A stretch of DNA of 64,000 bases from Plasmodium malariae (GCF_900090045.1 NC_041778.1:434001-498000); one strand, 5' to 3'; shown: positions 42,981 through 56,140, numbered from the stretch's first letter. The notes: a model not told the origin generated them from the sequence alone. Program-made: numbers and translations.

Positions 42981-44549
42981 ATGGATTTAAAAAATGAAAA
43001 AATTGTGAGAAGGCCCACATATGCAGGTACATGTGAAGCTCGATGCATCCTGTTTTTTTTTCTGCACGTGTAGAGAAAAATTACTGGCAGTGAAACCACA
43101 TTTGCAGGTGCTACTTCATTCGTTAATTATTTTGATATGGTGAGTTAATTTACTTTTGATCTTATTTGTATTTTCGTGGTCCTATTTAAACCTCATCTTA
43201 AGGAGTCTTACGCCTATGTATTTGTAACAACTATGCCATACAATTCAGACGTTTATTTTCAGTTTATTAGTGACCACGTTTTTTGTTTTTTAAAAGATAG
43301 TTATATCTGTTTTTTGCACTTACTAAACAATGAAAAAAAGTATTTGTGCATATCATGCAATGATAGCTCTAACGAGGTCAGGAATGAATTTGAAGGGGCG
43401 GAACAGATCAATTTGGGTAATGAAACGAAAGGAAAGAAAAATTTAAAGATAAATGTACGTATAAATATAAAAACTAATGTAGGTGAAAAAACGAATAATA
43501 CATACCATATAAGAAAATTTTTTTGCAATAAAAATAATCATTCCTTAGTTGTCGTTTTATATAAAAACTGTGTTAATTTACTTTGTTACATTATATTTGA
43601 TGAGACGAACAACTTTAAATCTTTTGAGGTAAAATTCATACATAAAATAAAGGCGTCTATAAAAGACGTAACGATAACACAAGACAGAATTTATGCTTTG
43701 GTAAAAAAGGGAAAGGGTGCTAGGAATTATGCGGAAAAGGACATAAACGATGATAATAGTAGTAGGCCGGATCGAGACAAGAGAACTAACAACTCACGCG
43801 CCAAGCACTTGGAGCGTAAGGGCAAAAATATAACAGTAAAGGAAGAGAACTCAGATGGAAATAGTGAAAACATAAATAGTGTACATATTATTTATAGTGA
43901 AAAAAATACTGTGTGCAGTTATAACAAAAAAAAGACAAAACGTAGTAATATAGAACACTATATCTACATTTTCGAGTTAGTAAATGGGAAAAAGAAATCT
44001 TTAAAAAAAATTTTTATTTCAAATATTTCATTATATGTAACAAAAATGATAGTATGTCCATATGAGGAGAACAAAATAATTTTATTGTCAAAGAAAAGTA
44101 TAGTTTTTATCTTTTTGAAGAATAAATCTGAAAATTTGAAAAATACGAATATAATCAAAGAGCTCATTTTTAATAATCACATCGTTGCAATGACTTGGTT
44201 AGATTTTCATATTTTCCTTATATGCTTTTCAAATAATGAAACAATATTTTTTAACTTTTCAACTAATTCGAGACATTTCCTATGCTTGAAATGTTATAAC
44301 AATTATTCCAAAATAACCTCTCTTTTTTATAAACAAAATTTCCTTTTTATTTCATTTGCTACGAAAGAAATTGTTTGCTTTAGAGTTAATTACAACGCTA
44401 TCCCCTCTGTACTCTTTAAAAAGGTAAAGCAGCAAATGGTTATCATGACAAAGTGAAGCCATGTGAGGCACCTGCGACTTGTGTACATATATATATATAT
44501 ATATGTATGGGCATTTATGCATGTATGTATATGTATATATGTAGCTTCC

Positions 44550-44581
<32 letters not shown>

Positions 44582-44677
44582 CTAGCTAGCTAATTTGTAC
44601 CATTCATAAAAAAATACATACTTCAATGTGTGTAAACAACACAGAAATGCGCTTTAAAAAAAGCGAAACCGAGTTCT

Positions 44678-44708
<31 letters not shown>

Positions 44709-47700
44709 CTGCTTTACCGTAACATCTCGTTAAAAATTATGTGTGGCGACGTCTTTCCTTTTTAGGTAAACTCTATAGAAGAGAACTATTTTAATGTGAA
44801 ATATTTATTTAGAAAAAAAAAAAAAAAAAATACCAACAAAAGAGGTGGGGAGTATGGGAGCAGAGGAAGTGATAGCGAGTATGAAAATGATAAGGGGAAT
44901 AAAAGCGAATTGCAGAAATGTTCTGTACATGTTAAAGAAAGTATTGTAGATAAGGGGAATACATTACAGTTAGGAGAACGCAAACATGGTAAAAAAGAGG
45001 GAAAAAAAAATCATCATCATAAGGGAGAAAATATAAAATGTAAAAGCAGAAATCAAAATAACGTTAAAAACCTTTTTGATAGTATTTTGAATGATATTTC
45101 AGAATTAGAAAATAAAATAAATATAAAAAACTGCAGTATATTAAATGATACGGAAGAGGAAAATAGAAACGATTTAAAAGAAATGTGGAGCAGAAAAACG
45201 GGAAGCTTGCATAATGCATATATAAACGCAAACATATGTGCGCAAACATGTGTTGCTGGAGGGAATAAAAGGAATACAAGGGAAAGAAGCATTATTGAGA
45301 AGGGTGAACTCGTTGGAGGAGATGCCATCAACCCCAAGTATTTTAATTTTGCACATTTAAAAAGGAAAAAAAAAAGAAAATTTTTAAACATAAACTATGA
45401 TAAATACAGTGTGATAGATTTGTTAAATATTATCTCGATTGTAAATTTGGAAAAATATTTAACTACAAAAATTTACAGTATTTACATTTGCATGAATTAT
45501 TTATGTATTTTATTGAATAACGGTTTGTTATACTATACTAGAAATTTTAATGAAGAAACAGGAAGTTTGCAAGAGATGTCTAACTTTTATTTATGTACTA
45601 ATATTTCATTACATAAGATTGTGAAGATAAAAATAAACAAAGGAGAAGAAGTGTTCACATTAGACAATGTACATGTATTAAAAAATTATAGTTTTAAAAA
45701 TAATGAATTAAATATTATAAGTACAAGGGGAAATATAAAAACATTTTCCTTTTTTTACATTTTAGAAAAATGTAAATGTTTATTTTTATCCCTAACTAAC
45801 GGATCTTTTTATTTTATAAGTCTAAGTAATCATAAAATACTCCTATATGGCCATATAATGACCTACTTAAAAAAAAAATATTCGAAAAAAGGATTCATCG
45901 AATATAGTTTCTTTAACAAAGTTAATGAGTATATTTATAATGGTTTCTTTAAAATAAGAAATTTTTTTTTTTTCTTTTATTTAATTTTTTCCGTGTCTCA
46001 TCAGAAATTGTTTATATACTTTATTCGTAAAATTAACATAAGGAAGTTATTCCAAGGTGTGCGTAGTGTGGGAACGCTCTCCAACAGAGTAGAACAACAG
46101 GATCTGCAGCAGCATAAGCAGATACAACAACAACAGCCGGCTCCTCACTTGTTAACCTTCTCCATATACAAAAACGAATATTCTGATTTCCTGTGCGTTC
46201 TGTCGTCTGATGAACGGCTGACTGAATTCTACATCTTCTTTATAGAATTAGCTGGAGAGGAAAAGGCGCTAGAGGGGAATAACACCAGCTTAAATAATTT
46301 GCGGATATTCTACCTTCCCCTAAGACAGAAGCATGTTGTATATGCAAAGGTAATAGGGAGCTACTTAGTTGTGGTAGATTACTATCTACATATATTTTTT
46401 TTTTACTTAAAAAAAGAAATTTTTCATCCTCTCTCGAATGCTCAAAGTGAAGGCATTTCATTACATAGAATAGAAGCCAAGGTTGCCTATGCAATTAAAA
46501 GGGAAAGAAGAGCAGGTCGCGATTGGAACAGCAATGTGGTGGGTGATAATAATTACAATAATAATTATTATTATCATAATAACAGGAGTAATCATAATAA
46601 TAGTAATCATAGTAACAGTAATCATAATAACAGTAATCATACTAATAGTAATCATACTAATAGTAATCATAATAATAGTAATCATAATAATAGTAATCAT
46701 AATAACAGTAATCATAATAACAGTAATCATAATAACAGTAATCATAATAACAGTAATCATAATAATTATAATGATGATGATATGTATGACGAGCTGGAAA
46801 GCTTCTTCCTAAGGAGGCGCAGGGGAAAAAGCGCAAAAAATGCAGATCATTCATATAACGCAAATCATACAAAAAACTCATCTAATTATCACAATTCAGA
46901 GCAACAGAATGAAAAAAGGACAAGTGAGACAGGAATGGACGTATTTCGCATAGATCTAGGGGAGGAAACTTTTCATATAAACATACAAAATGAAACATGT
47001 AGGTTTATAAATGAAAGAATGGATGAGCAGATAACACACAACATTTGCTCTGTCGACATTATTACAAATGCAAACATTGTAATATCGTTTTCCTTTAACT
47101 GTTTTGATTACCCCTTTGAAATGATTCCAAATATTCATATGCAATATCGTCCTTACTTGGGAAGGATTAACTTCTTTTATCAACTGAAAATCAAAAACAA
47201 AATGTACTCTTTCTTTTTGAATAAAAAAAAATTTTTTCGCTTCGAGGAGGTTCCCCCACTACCCCGGTATGATCAGCCGACTGGGGTATCATGGAGCAAC
47301 ATCCCGAGTAGAGACTTCCCTGTGGTTCTTATTGCCGATACCACCCCTGATGATGATCTTCCTCCCTCCAGCACTAACGAAACAAATAAACAACTCCATC
47401 CAAATGATAGTGCAAGTCCCTTTGAAGCAACATACAAGGATGATATACATTTCACTTTGAACCAACTGAACGAAGATGGTAACTTGCCGCCAAAGGATAA
47501 TAGTTTTTTTCTAGAACAACCCAATATTGTGTTTTTCAAAATATGCAATTGTTCGCTCCGAAAATATATGCACAGCAAAAGGAGGAATTGCTTTCAGAAT
47601 GTAATAGAAGTCGAGCACTCGCAGAGGGGGGAAAATAATAAAAAAAGAAAAAAGAAAATAAATAATAAAAATAGGAATGATAATGATAATAATAATGATG

Positions 47701-48256
47701 ATATAACCGAAATGAAGAAGGAGCAAAAAGGGTACGTAGCTAAAAACGAGTGGACATCCGACGGAGCAACGGATGGAACGAAGGATGAAGAAGAACGAGG
47801 AAAACACACCGCAGTAACAGCGCTCAGGACGAACTTTTTCTTTGAAAGCGAAAGTATCATTTTTACATTCCTCAACGAAAACTACTATGACTTGTCCTTA
47901 CGGTGCTGTCTACAAAATTATAGAAATACATATTTTCTGAGCGACTTACACAAAGAATTAAAAGAAGAAAAGGAACAAATGGATCAGCTAAGAAAACAAC
48001 TAAAAGTCTTAATAAATAAAAATACCAAAAACTCAAGTGCTATAAAATTAGAAAGGGAACTTTTTTTTTTTGATAAAAAATACATTAACGAGTCAGAAAT
48101 TCTAATTGATGAATATGAAAAAATGAAAAAAAATTTTGAAAAACAAAAAAAAGAAAAAGAAAAAATTATAAAAATGTTAGAAAGGAAATGTAGCATATTA
48201 AATGATGTGGACTTTTTGCACAGTTTTAGAAATAATGCATATATCTCAAATTTATA

Positions 48257-48300
<44 letters not shown>

Positions 48301-49855
48301 GAAAAAAGAGAAAAATGAGAAAAATGAGAAAAAAGAGAAAAGAGAGAAAAAAGCGAAAAATGAGGAAAAAGACAAAAATGAGGAAAAAGGCAAAAATGAG
48401 GAAAAAGACAAAAATGAGGAAAATGATAAAAATGAGGAAAACAAAGATGAGGAAAACAAAGATGAGGAAAACAAAGATGATGAAAACAAAGATGATGAAA
48501 ACAGAGATGATGAATACCCTTTTGTATATAGGAACAAAATAAAATTTCTAAGATTTTTACAAATAAAAGAAACCTCCTTTTTTCAAAATGTTTCTAAAAA
48601 TCATAATTTATATTTTTTAAAAATTACAAAAGATTACATAGATCGATATTTAGAAGAATTCTCCTCTGTATTCTTTATGCATTATTATCCTTCCACAAAT
48701 ATTAATTTAAATTTCTTATGTTCCAATTTATTTAGTCAAAATTTTGCTGATAATGAAGTAGACAACTTGCAGTGGAATTACCTTTTGTATTATCCCTACG
48801 AACTATTTACTAATTCGAGAAAGAGAATTCACTGCTATGTATTACAAGTTCTCATAGACCAGGTACACTTCATGTGTTTGTGTCTTTCCTCCTTGTCCTC
48901 ACGCAACGGACAATCCTTGCATGCCCATCGCTTCGTCGATCTAGCGTAACGCTAGGGTGCTACCACGATGATGCGCTTCCACACTGTTATGCTTCCACAC
49001 AGTTATGCTTCCACACTGTTATGCTTCCACATAGTCATGCTTCCACATTGCCAGAGTGCTCACCATGCATGATCATGTTTCCCACCTTCTGACAGCAAAA
49101 AGTAAAGTTTCACACCAACTTTTTAAGTCTAAAAGAAGAGAAAAAGAATTACATGAAAGAAATTCATTACATTTCAAATAAACTCAAATTGGCATTAGAG
49201 GATGTTGAGAAGTACTTAGGCCATTCATACTCTCACCATATTGATACAAATTTGTTTAACAATCATTTTTTAAAAAAAGGAAAAAACGAAATTACTGTAG
49301 AAGCTTCAAACATGTTTAATCCTGATGTTTTACTAAAATTACAATTAAATAAATTAAAGATGCAAAATAAAAAAGGGTATTTGTTTACTCCAAGAAAGGT
49401 GGAAGAGGAGGAGGAGGAGGGGGACGAGGACGAGGACGAGTATGGGACGGATGCTACTAATTCAGAAAGGAGAAAACAAAACCATGCAATTTTTAGTTTA
49501 CACATGAGGGAAGAGAAGTCCACAGGGGGGTTACATATATGCATTAGCATATACATGCTTATGTGTGTGCGTGTGCGTGTATACATAAGTACCCTTTTTC
49601 GCATTACGTTGTTCCTCATATGGTATTCACCGCACCGCCTAAGGCGTTACGCGGTAATACGTTAAACTACATTATTATGTTACGTTATGATATATATATT
49701 TTTTTTCTTTTGTTCTTTAGTGTACTTGCAAGTGAGAGGGAAGACTGCAAAACTATCATGATCCGAGACAATCCAGATGATGAACATTTAGAAATTTACG
49801 AGAAGAAAAAAAGCGACATTAAAAATAAAATTACGGACATCCGGAATTATATGTT

Positions 49856-49888
<33 letters not shown>

Positions 49889-52775
49889 ATGAACGGTTCA
49901 TGTTAATTTGTTCTTCAAAGTCGTCTGTCTGTTTCATCTTCCTTTTTCAGATCTCTGTGTTTTGACTCTTTTTTTTTTTTTTTTTTTTTTTTTCATTCTC
50001 AATTTTATGATTTTACTTATCTCGTTTCTTCTTTTCACTTTTTTATCTCAGTTATCAGATAAAAGAACAGTGCGATGAATTCAACGAAAAGTTGAAGATG
50101 CTACAAAAGAAGAAGTAATGAGAACGAGAAAAAAAAAAAAATAATAAGTGCCAAATAGACGAACAGATGAGATATTGACAAGAAGAGATCTTCTTGTTCT
50201 TCTCATCGAAACAACCTACGTGCACTTCCCTCCTTTGCTACTATTCTAATATGTGCTGTACAATTTTTTTTTTTTTTTGGCTGGCCAGATATAACATCCA
50301 CAAGCTAATAACACTGCACGAGTTCTACTGTGTGTCTATTTATGCTATTTTAAAAAACGAAGAGAATAAAACAGAAATTATTAAAAGGATTGAAGACAAA
50401 CAAACTAAAGTAGACAATTACTTAAAGGAGCTTACACTTTTGATGAGAAGCCTAGATCAGATGGAGGTACGAGAGTTCACCAAGCTTTGAAAGGGGTGTG
50501 TTGTACTTATCCCTGCCCATATGAACGATTCAACTATACTTGCAAAAAATGCGTAACATACGTAATAGTGTGCTGTCGATTAAGTGGAATGGAAGTTTAC
50601 CCTCACAGAAAGGAGTTCCGCTATTAATCGCATCTGTGTTCCTTACATGTTAAAGCATTTTTCTTTCTCTCAGGTTTACAAGGAATCGTTGCAAGATAAG
50701 AAAAACTATCTGATAGAGGTATAGAAGAAAAAAGAAAAAAAAAAAAAAAAAAAAGGGAGATAGATAGAGGTGGAGATAAAGATGGAGATAAAGATGGAGA
50801 TAAAGATGGAGATAAAGATGGAGATAAAGATGGAGATAAAGATGGAGATAAAGATAGAGATAAAGATGGAGATAAAGAGAGAGATAAAGATAGAGAGTGA
50901 GCTACGTGAAAAAGGAGGTAGCTTCTTTGGGAGTTGGATCCTCATTCGTAGCACATGCATATATTGTGTTTTACTTTTCCATTTTTTTACTTATTTACAT
51001 TTATATATTTTTACTTTTTCTTTTTTTTTCTATTTGATCCCTCGCAATTAGAAATACAGGGATAACCTAAAAATGAACGAATTTTTGGCGGAAAAAAAAA
51101 AAAATTTTGAAAAGCAGTTTCTGCACGAGTGCATGAACTTCGATGTCCTTGTAGAGCAAAAACAGGAAAACGTACGATAAAAAGAGGCAGCAGCTTTCGG
51201 AATTAAAAGAAAAAAATAAAATAGACAAGCGAATAGGCCGCTAAACGAATAGGCCGCTAAACGAATAGGCCGCTAAACGAATAGGCCGCTAAACGAATAG
51301 GCCGCTAAACGAATAGGCCGCTAAACGAATAGGCCGCTAAACGAATAGGCCGCTAAACGGATAGGCCGCTAAACGGATAGGCCACTAAACGAATTGATTA
51401 CTAAACGAATAGGCCGCTAAACGAATGAATGGACATATGAGTTAATAAATGATTTCTTTTTTTATAGGTCATTGGGTTCGACTTTGACTCGAGAAAGAAT
51501 ATTTTCCTAAAAAAAAAAGTTATCCAGAAACATATCTTAGATATCAATCAAATAATACTTGAAAACTTCGAATTGCAAAAAAATATCACGGTAATATTTA
51601 GCACGCGCTTTTAACTGTTTTTTGTTGAACTGTTCTTATTTTTTTCACATGCCATGCTGGAAGAAGCCTATGTTTGCACATATCTACTCATATGTGTTAA
51701 TCTCTTTTCATCTTAGCAAACATTGACTCATATATATGTAACCTCCCCTCATGTTTGCTTCTCCTTTATACCCATTTTCCACTTTTTAGAAAATAAGGGA
51801 GGAAATTTACAAGAACAAAATAAAAAATAGCTACTACAATTTCTTGCTCATGGACATTGACGAAGGACTTAACGACGTAAAGTATTTGAAGCACAACTAT
51901 GAATTTTTATTCTGCGATATAAGTAATGCATACAATAAAGTGCATAGTTTATTTATGTTCATTTATGTGTATGTACTTTGTACATATATTTTTGTTCGAA
52001 ATGGGGATTATAAATGGGAAGAGGAAGAACAGAATTTGTATCCCGCTTTTTTTTTCTTTTTTTTTTTTTTCACATCGTCATATAGGTTTTGAAGTTCTGC
52101 ATATTTGCGGCTTCTAACCTTTGCATATCCATTTTGCACATCCGTTATGTGCCTTCATACACCGCCATTGTTACTCCCACTCAGACAACGTTATAAGCTC
52201 ACTAGAGAAGAAAAAGAAAAATAGGGAAATGATCGCCCAAATAGCTGAGCAGAAACTCCGGGAGCATATAAACAGTGTGCAATCAAAGATATGCACAATT
52301 GTAAGGGGCCAAAATGCACTCCTTCATATGCTTGTTTTTTTGCCCGTGATTCTTTAATTTTGTTCGTTCATTATACGCATCGAATCTTCCATAATATACC
52401 CTAATCCTTGCTTTTTCCTCTCTTCCTCTTCTTCCTCTTTTTCTTAATTTTTTTTAGAAATCGGAAAATACCGCACTTGAGAAGAACTTGCAAAGCCTAG
52501 CAAAGGAAATATATGCAATAAAAGGGGGCGATAACATCCTTTCACAAGCAGGTGAACCACTCAATTTTGTAAACCCATGTATCGAGGGGAAAGATGTACA
52601 GGATAGAAATCCCATGATTGACACAGATGAACAAAACGAATTTCCCAAAACGACAAAAACAGAAGTTGATGACAGAAATAGTAATAATTGTACTGTGCAG
52701 AGTGAAGAAAAAAAAAAATTATGCACGAAAGATATCTATGAAAAAAGTGCTAAGCTGAAGAGAAAATATAAATAG
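42981..52775 (+). CDS. long WD40-like/coiled-coil protein, CFAP43/CFAP44-like candidate; 14 exons, one frame break
   Basis: Exons: 42981-43026, 43108-43139, 43203-44423, 44766-48862, 49096-49529, 49721-49852, 50052-50114, 50289-50466, 50674-50718, 51052-51171, 51468-51590, 51790-51922, 52185-52300 and 52458-52775. All join in frame except inside exon 4, where a run of 38 A (48260-48297) leaves the frame one base short; with that allowed for, about 2350 residues. The start reads MDLKNEKIVRRPTYAGATSF. Residues 1-1100 have beta-propeller-like stretches (FISDHVFCFLKDSYICFLHL) broken by Asn/His/Lys runs (SNHNN at 46590-46760). The remainder is coiled coil (KREEQ/EKMKKNFEKQKKEKE types). Two propellers followed by coiled coil is the layout of the axonemal proteins CFAP43/44, which male gametes would need; this identity is inference. 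P. falciparum synteny suggests a conserved gene here. Confidence 0.62.
46588..46763 (+). repeat. 12-15 bp coding array (Asn/Ser/His)
   Basis: AATCATAATAACAGT and AATCATACTAATAGT units code SNHNN/SNHTN repeats within exon 4 of the CFAP-like gene. Confidence 0.9.
48260..48297 (+). other. 38-base poly(A) run causing a frame break in exon 4
   Basis: Upstream the frame reads ...NNAYISNLYI then Lys codons. Downstream the coding-like frame (KNEEKDKNEE... then EYPFVYRNKIKFLRFLQIK) is offset by one base. Continuing in the upstream frame gives 80 residues of Arg/Lys/Met and a stop at 48542. One more A, or two fewer, would join the frames. Homopolymer miscounting in the assembly is the simplest cause. 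Confidence 0.8.
50768..50890. repeat. 12-bp GATGGAGATAAA array in an intron
   Basis: About ten copies in the intron 50719-51051 of the CFAP-like gene, with GATAGAGATAAA variants at the end. Confidence 0.9.
51228..51425. repeat. 16-bp GAATAGGCCGCTAAAC minisatellite in an intron
   Basis: About 12 copies in the intron 51172-51467. At about 45-50% GC it is much richer than its surroundings. The last copies carry changes (GGATAGG, GCCACTAAAC, GAATTGATTACTAAAC). Confidence 0.92.
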
Positions 52776-53288
52776 GGGCTTTGCACTCACCCTTTCGATT
52801 TTATTTTGCACACATGTTCGTACGTCCTGTTCGTACGTCCTGTTCGTGCGTCCTGTTCGTGCGTCCTATTCGTGTGCTTTATATGTACATTTTATTTATA
52901 TATATTTTTCTTTCTGATTCTTATACGGGGAGTAGTTCTTATGTTCCTTCACAGAATTACACAGTTTGCGTGTTTATATACACACATACATATTCATTTG
53001 TTCATTCGTTCGTTTGTGTGTACCTTTTTTTTGTTCCCTGCATGCATCTACTGAACTATTTACATATATAAGAACATAATGGATGTTATACAAATTTCAC
53101 CCCCCTCCCCCATCCTACGAAAAAATGCTGAACCCCCCTCACGTCATTACTTTTTTTAAAATTTGACATATCCAGCATATATAAAACGCAAATTATCAAA
53201 TTAAAAATATATGCTTCACCCTTTATACTTCAAACGTCGAAATGTAAAATTTAAGTTTAAGTTTAAGTTTAAGTTTAAGTTTAAGTTT

Positions 53289-53327
<39 letters not shown>

Positions 53328-53565
53328 AATGGCACCAACACATTCAAACTACTGTGTACTTGTAGAATCATATTTTATATACTTCTTTTTTCTGCTCCTT
53401 TTTATAATTGTTCGGCGAAATACTGCTGATTTTTTAACTTTACAAATTGACTCATAGTGAGGCACTATCACTTTGTCATACTGCTTATTACTACGTTATA
53501 CTGCCTATTACTACGTTATATTCTTTTTTTTGTTTTATTCCACTGCTTCGCTTCATCCTACTTTT
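52776..53565. other. spacer between the CFAP-like gene and the TPR gene
   Basis: About 0.8 kb on which nothing is supported. It has a CGTACGTCCTGTT-type short repeat (52825-52875), a 6-bp AAGTTT array (53252-53290) and a T run at 53290-53325. It holds the 3' flank of one gene and the promoter of the next, both on the plus strand. Confidence 0.65.
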
Positions 53566-55230
53566 ATGATGAAAAATGATATCGACACTCTGCTCAAAGC
53601 TGAGGAGGAGAAAGAGCAAGGAAATGCTTTATTTAAAAAGGGTGAATATGAGGTATTCAAAAAAAATGATTTTGTTATGTATTTTCTTTTATATAGTTTT
53701 TACTTATCTGTTCATGTAATATACCTTTATGTATGCATCTTTACTTGTGTACACTTGCCTCATTTTTGCATTTTGTAAAAAAATTTTATTTTTATTTATT
53801 TTTTTTTTTTTTTTTATAGCTCTCTATTTTTCACTATACGAGGAGCATAAACTACTCACCGGAGTCGTCTATCCTGTATACCAACAGATCATTGGCATAC
53901 TTTAAGTAACACTTAAACATAACGGCATGAACATAGAGATATAAACATTAGGGTATTGTATGCTGGTGGGAAGGGCAAAGTAAAAACGTGGCAAACATAA
54001 CAAACGGTCTGTATTTATCTTTTTTTTCCTTTTTCCTTTTTCCTTTTTTCTTTTTTTTATCAAAGAATAGGTCGTTATGATAAGAGCTTAGAAGATGCAC
54101 TGAAGGCAAGAAAATTGGATGAAGACAACCTGAAGAGTTACTACAGGATATGTGAAGCATATAACGCCTTGAACGATGTGGATAATTACAAGAAGTATTT
54201 GCATATGTATAATGAGAAAAGGATTATGAAGGGGATGAACGCCAAAAGAATAGACACAAACGCAGAAGCAAAGGCACATGCGCAGGATAACATGCAGCAA
54301 ACACACAACAGCAAGAAACATTACCGTATGTACGTTGAACAAAGCAATCTACCCGATATAACAAGTGCAAAAAAGGAGGTAGATACAAATTCTAACAAAA
54401 CAAAAGAGAAAGATATCAAGGTAAGCAAGGAACTGATGGACCTGTGCTCTAAAAATGAAAAAGAAAAATTCTTGTTTTTTAATAATAACAATGAAATAAA
54501 AGAGAAGGAAAAAAATATATTATTTGAAAAAGAGAAATATAAAAACAATTTCTTAATTGAAGAAGTATATGATTTTAAAGAGAAGGAGCAAAATTACAAT
54601 GTTCTGAACAATCAGATGAAGAACAACAAAAAGGATATGACTCAAGATAAATTTCGTGTACATTATAATGATATATGTAATGATATAAAACTTTTTTTTA
54701 TTCATTTTAAAGATTTATTTATGTCCAATAGTTTTTATCTACCTGTCTTTATTCAAAAGGAGCTCAAAAAAACTAAAATTAATTTTACTAACTCCAGCAT
54801 GAGTTTTTTAAAATATAGAGCAGATACTCTCTTTTCCGAAAAGAAGTTCTACTCAGCTGTGGAGTTGTACAACGAGATAGCCAGACGATGCGAAAGGTAA
54901 AAAGGAAAATAACAACGCGAAAAAAAGAGAAAACGAGAAAGCAAGAGAGAGAGAGAGAGAGGGAGAGAAAAAAAAAAAAAAAACATGCAAAACAAAACAA
55001 ATTATTCCGCATGACTCAAGAACCGCTAGTGGTTTCCCACTGATAGCAGCCTCATGTACTTTAAATAAAACGTATAAAACGTCCTCATATAAATAAATGG
55101 ACACCTATGGATATGCATGTTGCTGCAACTTCATGTTCACATAGATGCACTTTTCCCCGTGTAAAACTATTATATGCCCCATGCTTCAATATATTCGATA
55201 TACCAACCCCCCCCCGATAGCACTTTACAC

Positions 55231-55261
<31 letters not shown>

Positions 55262-56140
55262 TATACAGACTTACTCATATGTACATCATTGTACACATAC
55301 ACTTATGTACATGCATATATATACCTACGCATATGTGCATGTATAAACATGTGCATATTTTCGCATGTGCTTCTCTTTTGTAGTGAGAAAAATGTTTATT
55401 ACTGCACCGTCCTAAGCAACAGAAGCGCGTGCTTCATCGAAATGAAAAAAGTCGTAAGTGCACTCTGTGATATAAGCAGATCGCTATATTTGCTTTATGA
55501 CTTTTTTGAAAAACATAAAGAAAACATAAATAACATAAAAAAAGAATTATCATCATTTGAAGAAGGGGAAATAGAGGCACTGTTTTGCTCAACAGATATA
55601 GATGCTTATAAAGACTCCAAGAACATTTATTTGCAGGCACATAAATTATTAATTAAGCTATTATATAGATATATAAAGTTCGTTCACCTACACAGAAAAA
55701 GATTTAGACTTCCATCCCTATCCCAAGTAAGCATAAAGGTGCGAAGGAACCGCGCCTCATTCGGTTGTGTATACAGTCACACGAACATGCATGAATTAGA
55801 ACATGCGTAAATGAGAACACGTATGAATGAGAACACGTATGAATGAGAACACGTATGAATGAGAACACGTATGAATGAGAACACGTATGAATGAGAACAC
55901 GTATGAATGAGAACACGTATGAATGAGAACACGTATGAATGAGAACATGTATGAATGAGAACATGTATAAATATACATACGTACATATTCTAACTTGCGC
56001 GAATATATGAACACATGAACACACATCCACTCAATTCTAACTCTATGTAGATAGATGCACTGATCAAAATGAAAGGAGCGTGTTACATAGACCTTAGGGA
56101 GCTAGAACGGTTGAAGAATTCTTTTTATTCAAAACTATAA
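53566..56140 (+). CDS. tetratricopeptide-repeat protein with a carboxylate clamp (Hsp70/Hsp90 co-chaperone type)
   Basis: Exons: 53566-53652, 53820-53905, 54066-54896, 55384-55726 and 56051-56140, all in frame, giving 478 residues from ATG 53566 (a second ATG follows directly). Residues 13-100 form three TPR units: EKEQGNALFKKGEYE, SSILYTNRSLAYFKIGRYDK and NLKSYYRICEAYNAL. K16, N20, N51, K81 and R85 sit at exactly the spacing of the five residues (K8, N12, N43, K73, R77) that in Hop TPR1 grip the EEVD tail of chaperones, so chaperone binding is likely. After a Lys/Glu/Asn linker, a second TPR pair (about residues 285-360, KYRADTLFSEKKFYSAVELY, VLSNRSACF) is less canonical. The layout resembles SPAG1/RPAP3-type adaptors, but I cannot name the orthologue. 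Its stop codon overlaps that of PK7. Confidence 0.85.
55806..55970. repeat. 16-bp GAACACGTATGAATGA array in TPR-gene intron 4
   Basis: About ten copies between exons 4 and 5 (intron 55727-56050), with GAACATGTATGAATGA at the right end. Confidence 0.93.

Noticed and set aside
44571..44592. GCTAGCTAGCTAGCTA palindromic run as a regulatory site
   Set aside because: It lies in an intron of the CFAP-like gene next to a poly-A run; most simply a tetranucleotide microsatellite.
48299..48542. Arg/Lys/Met-rich C-terminus of the 1248-codon frame
   Set aside because: The alternative frame gives an acidic, mixed-composition sequence that continues into a donor and further exons, so this tail is treated as a frame artefact.
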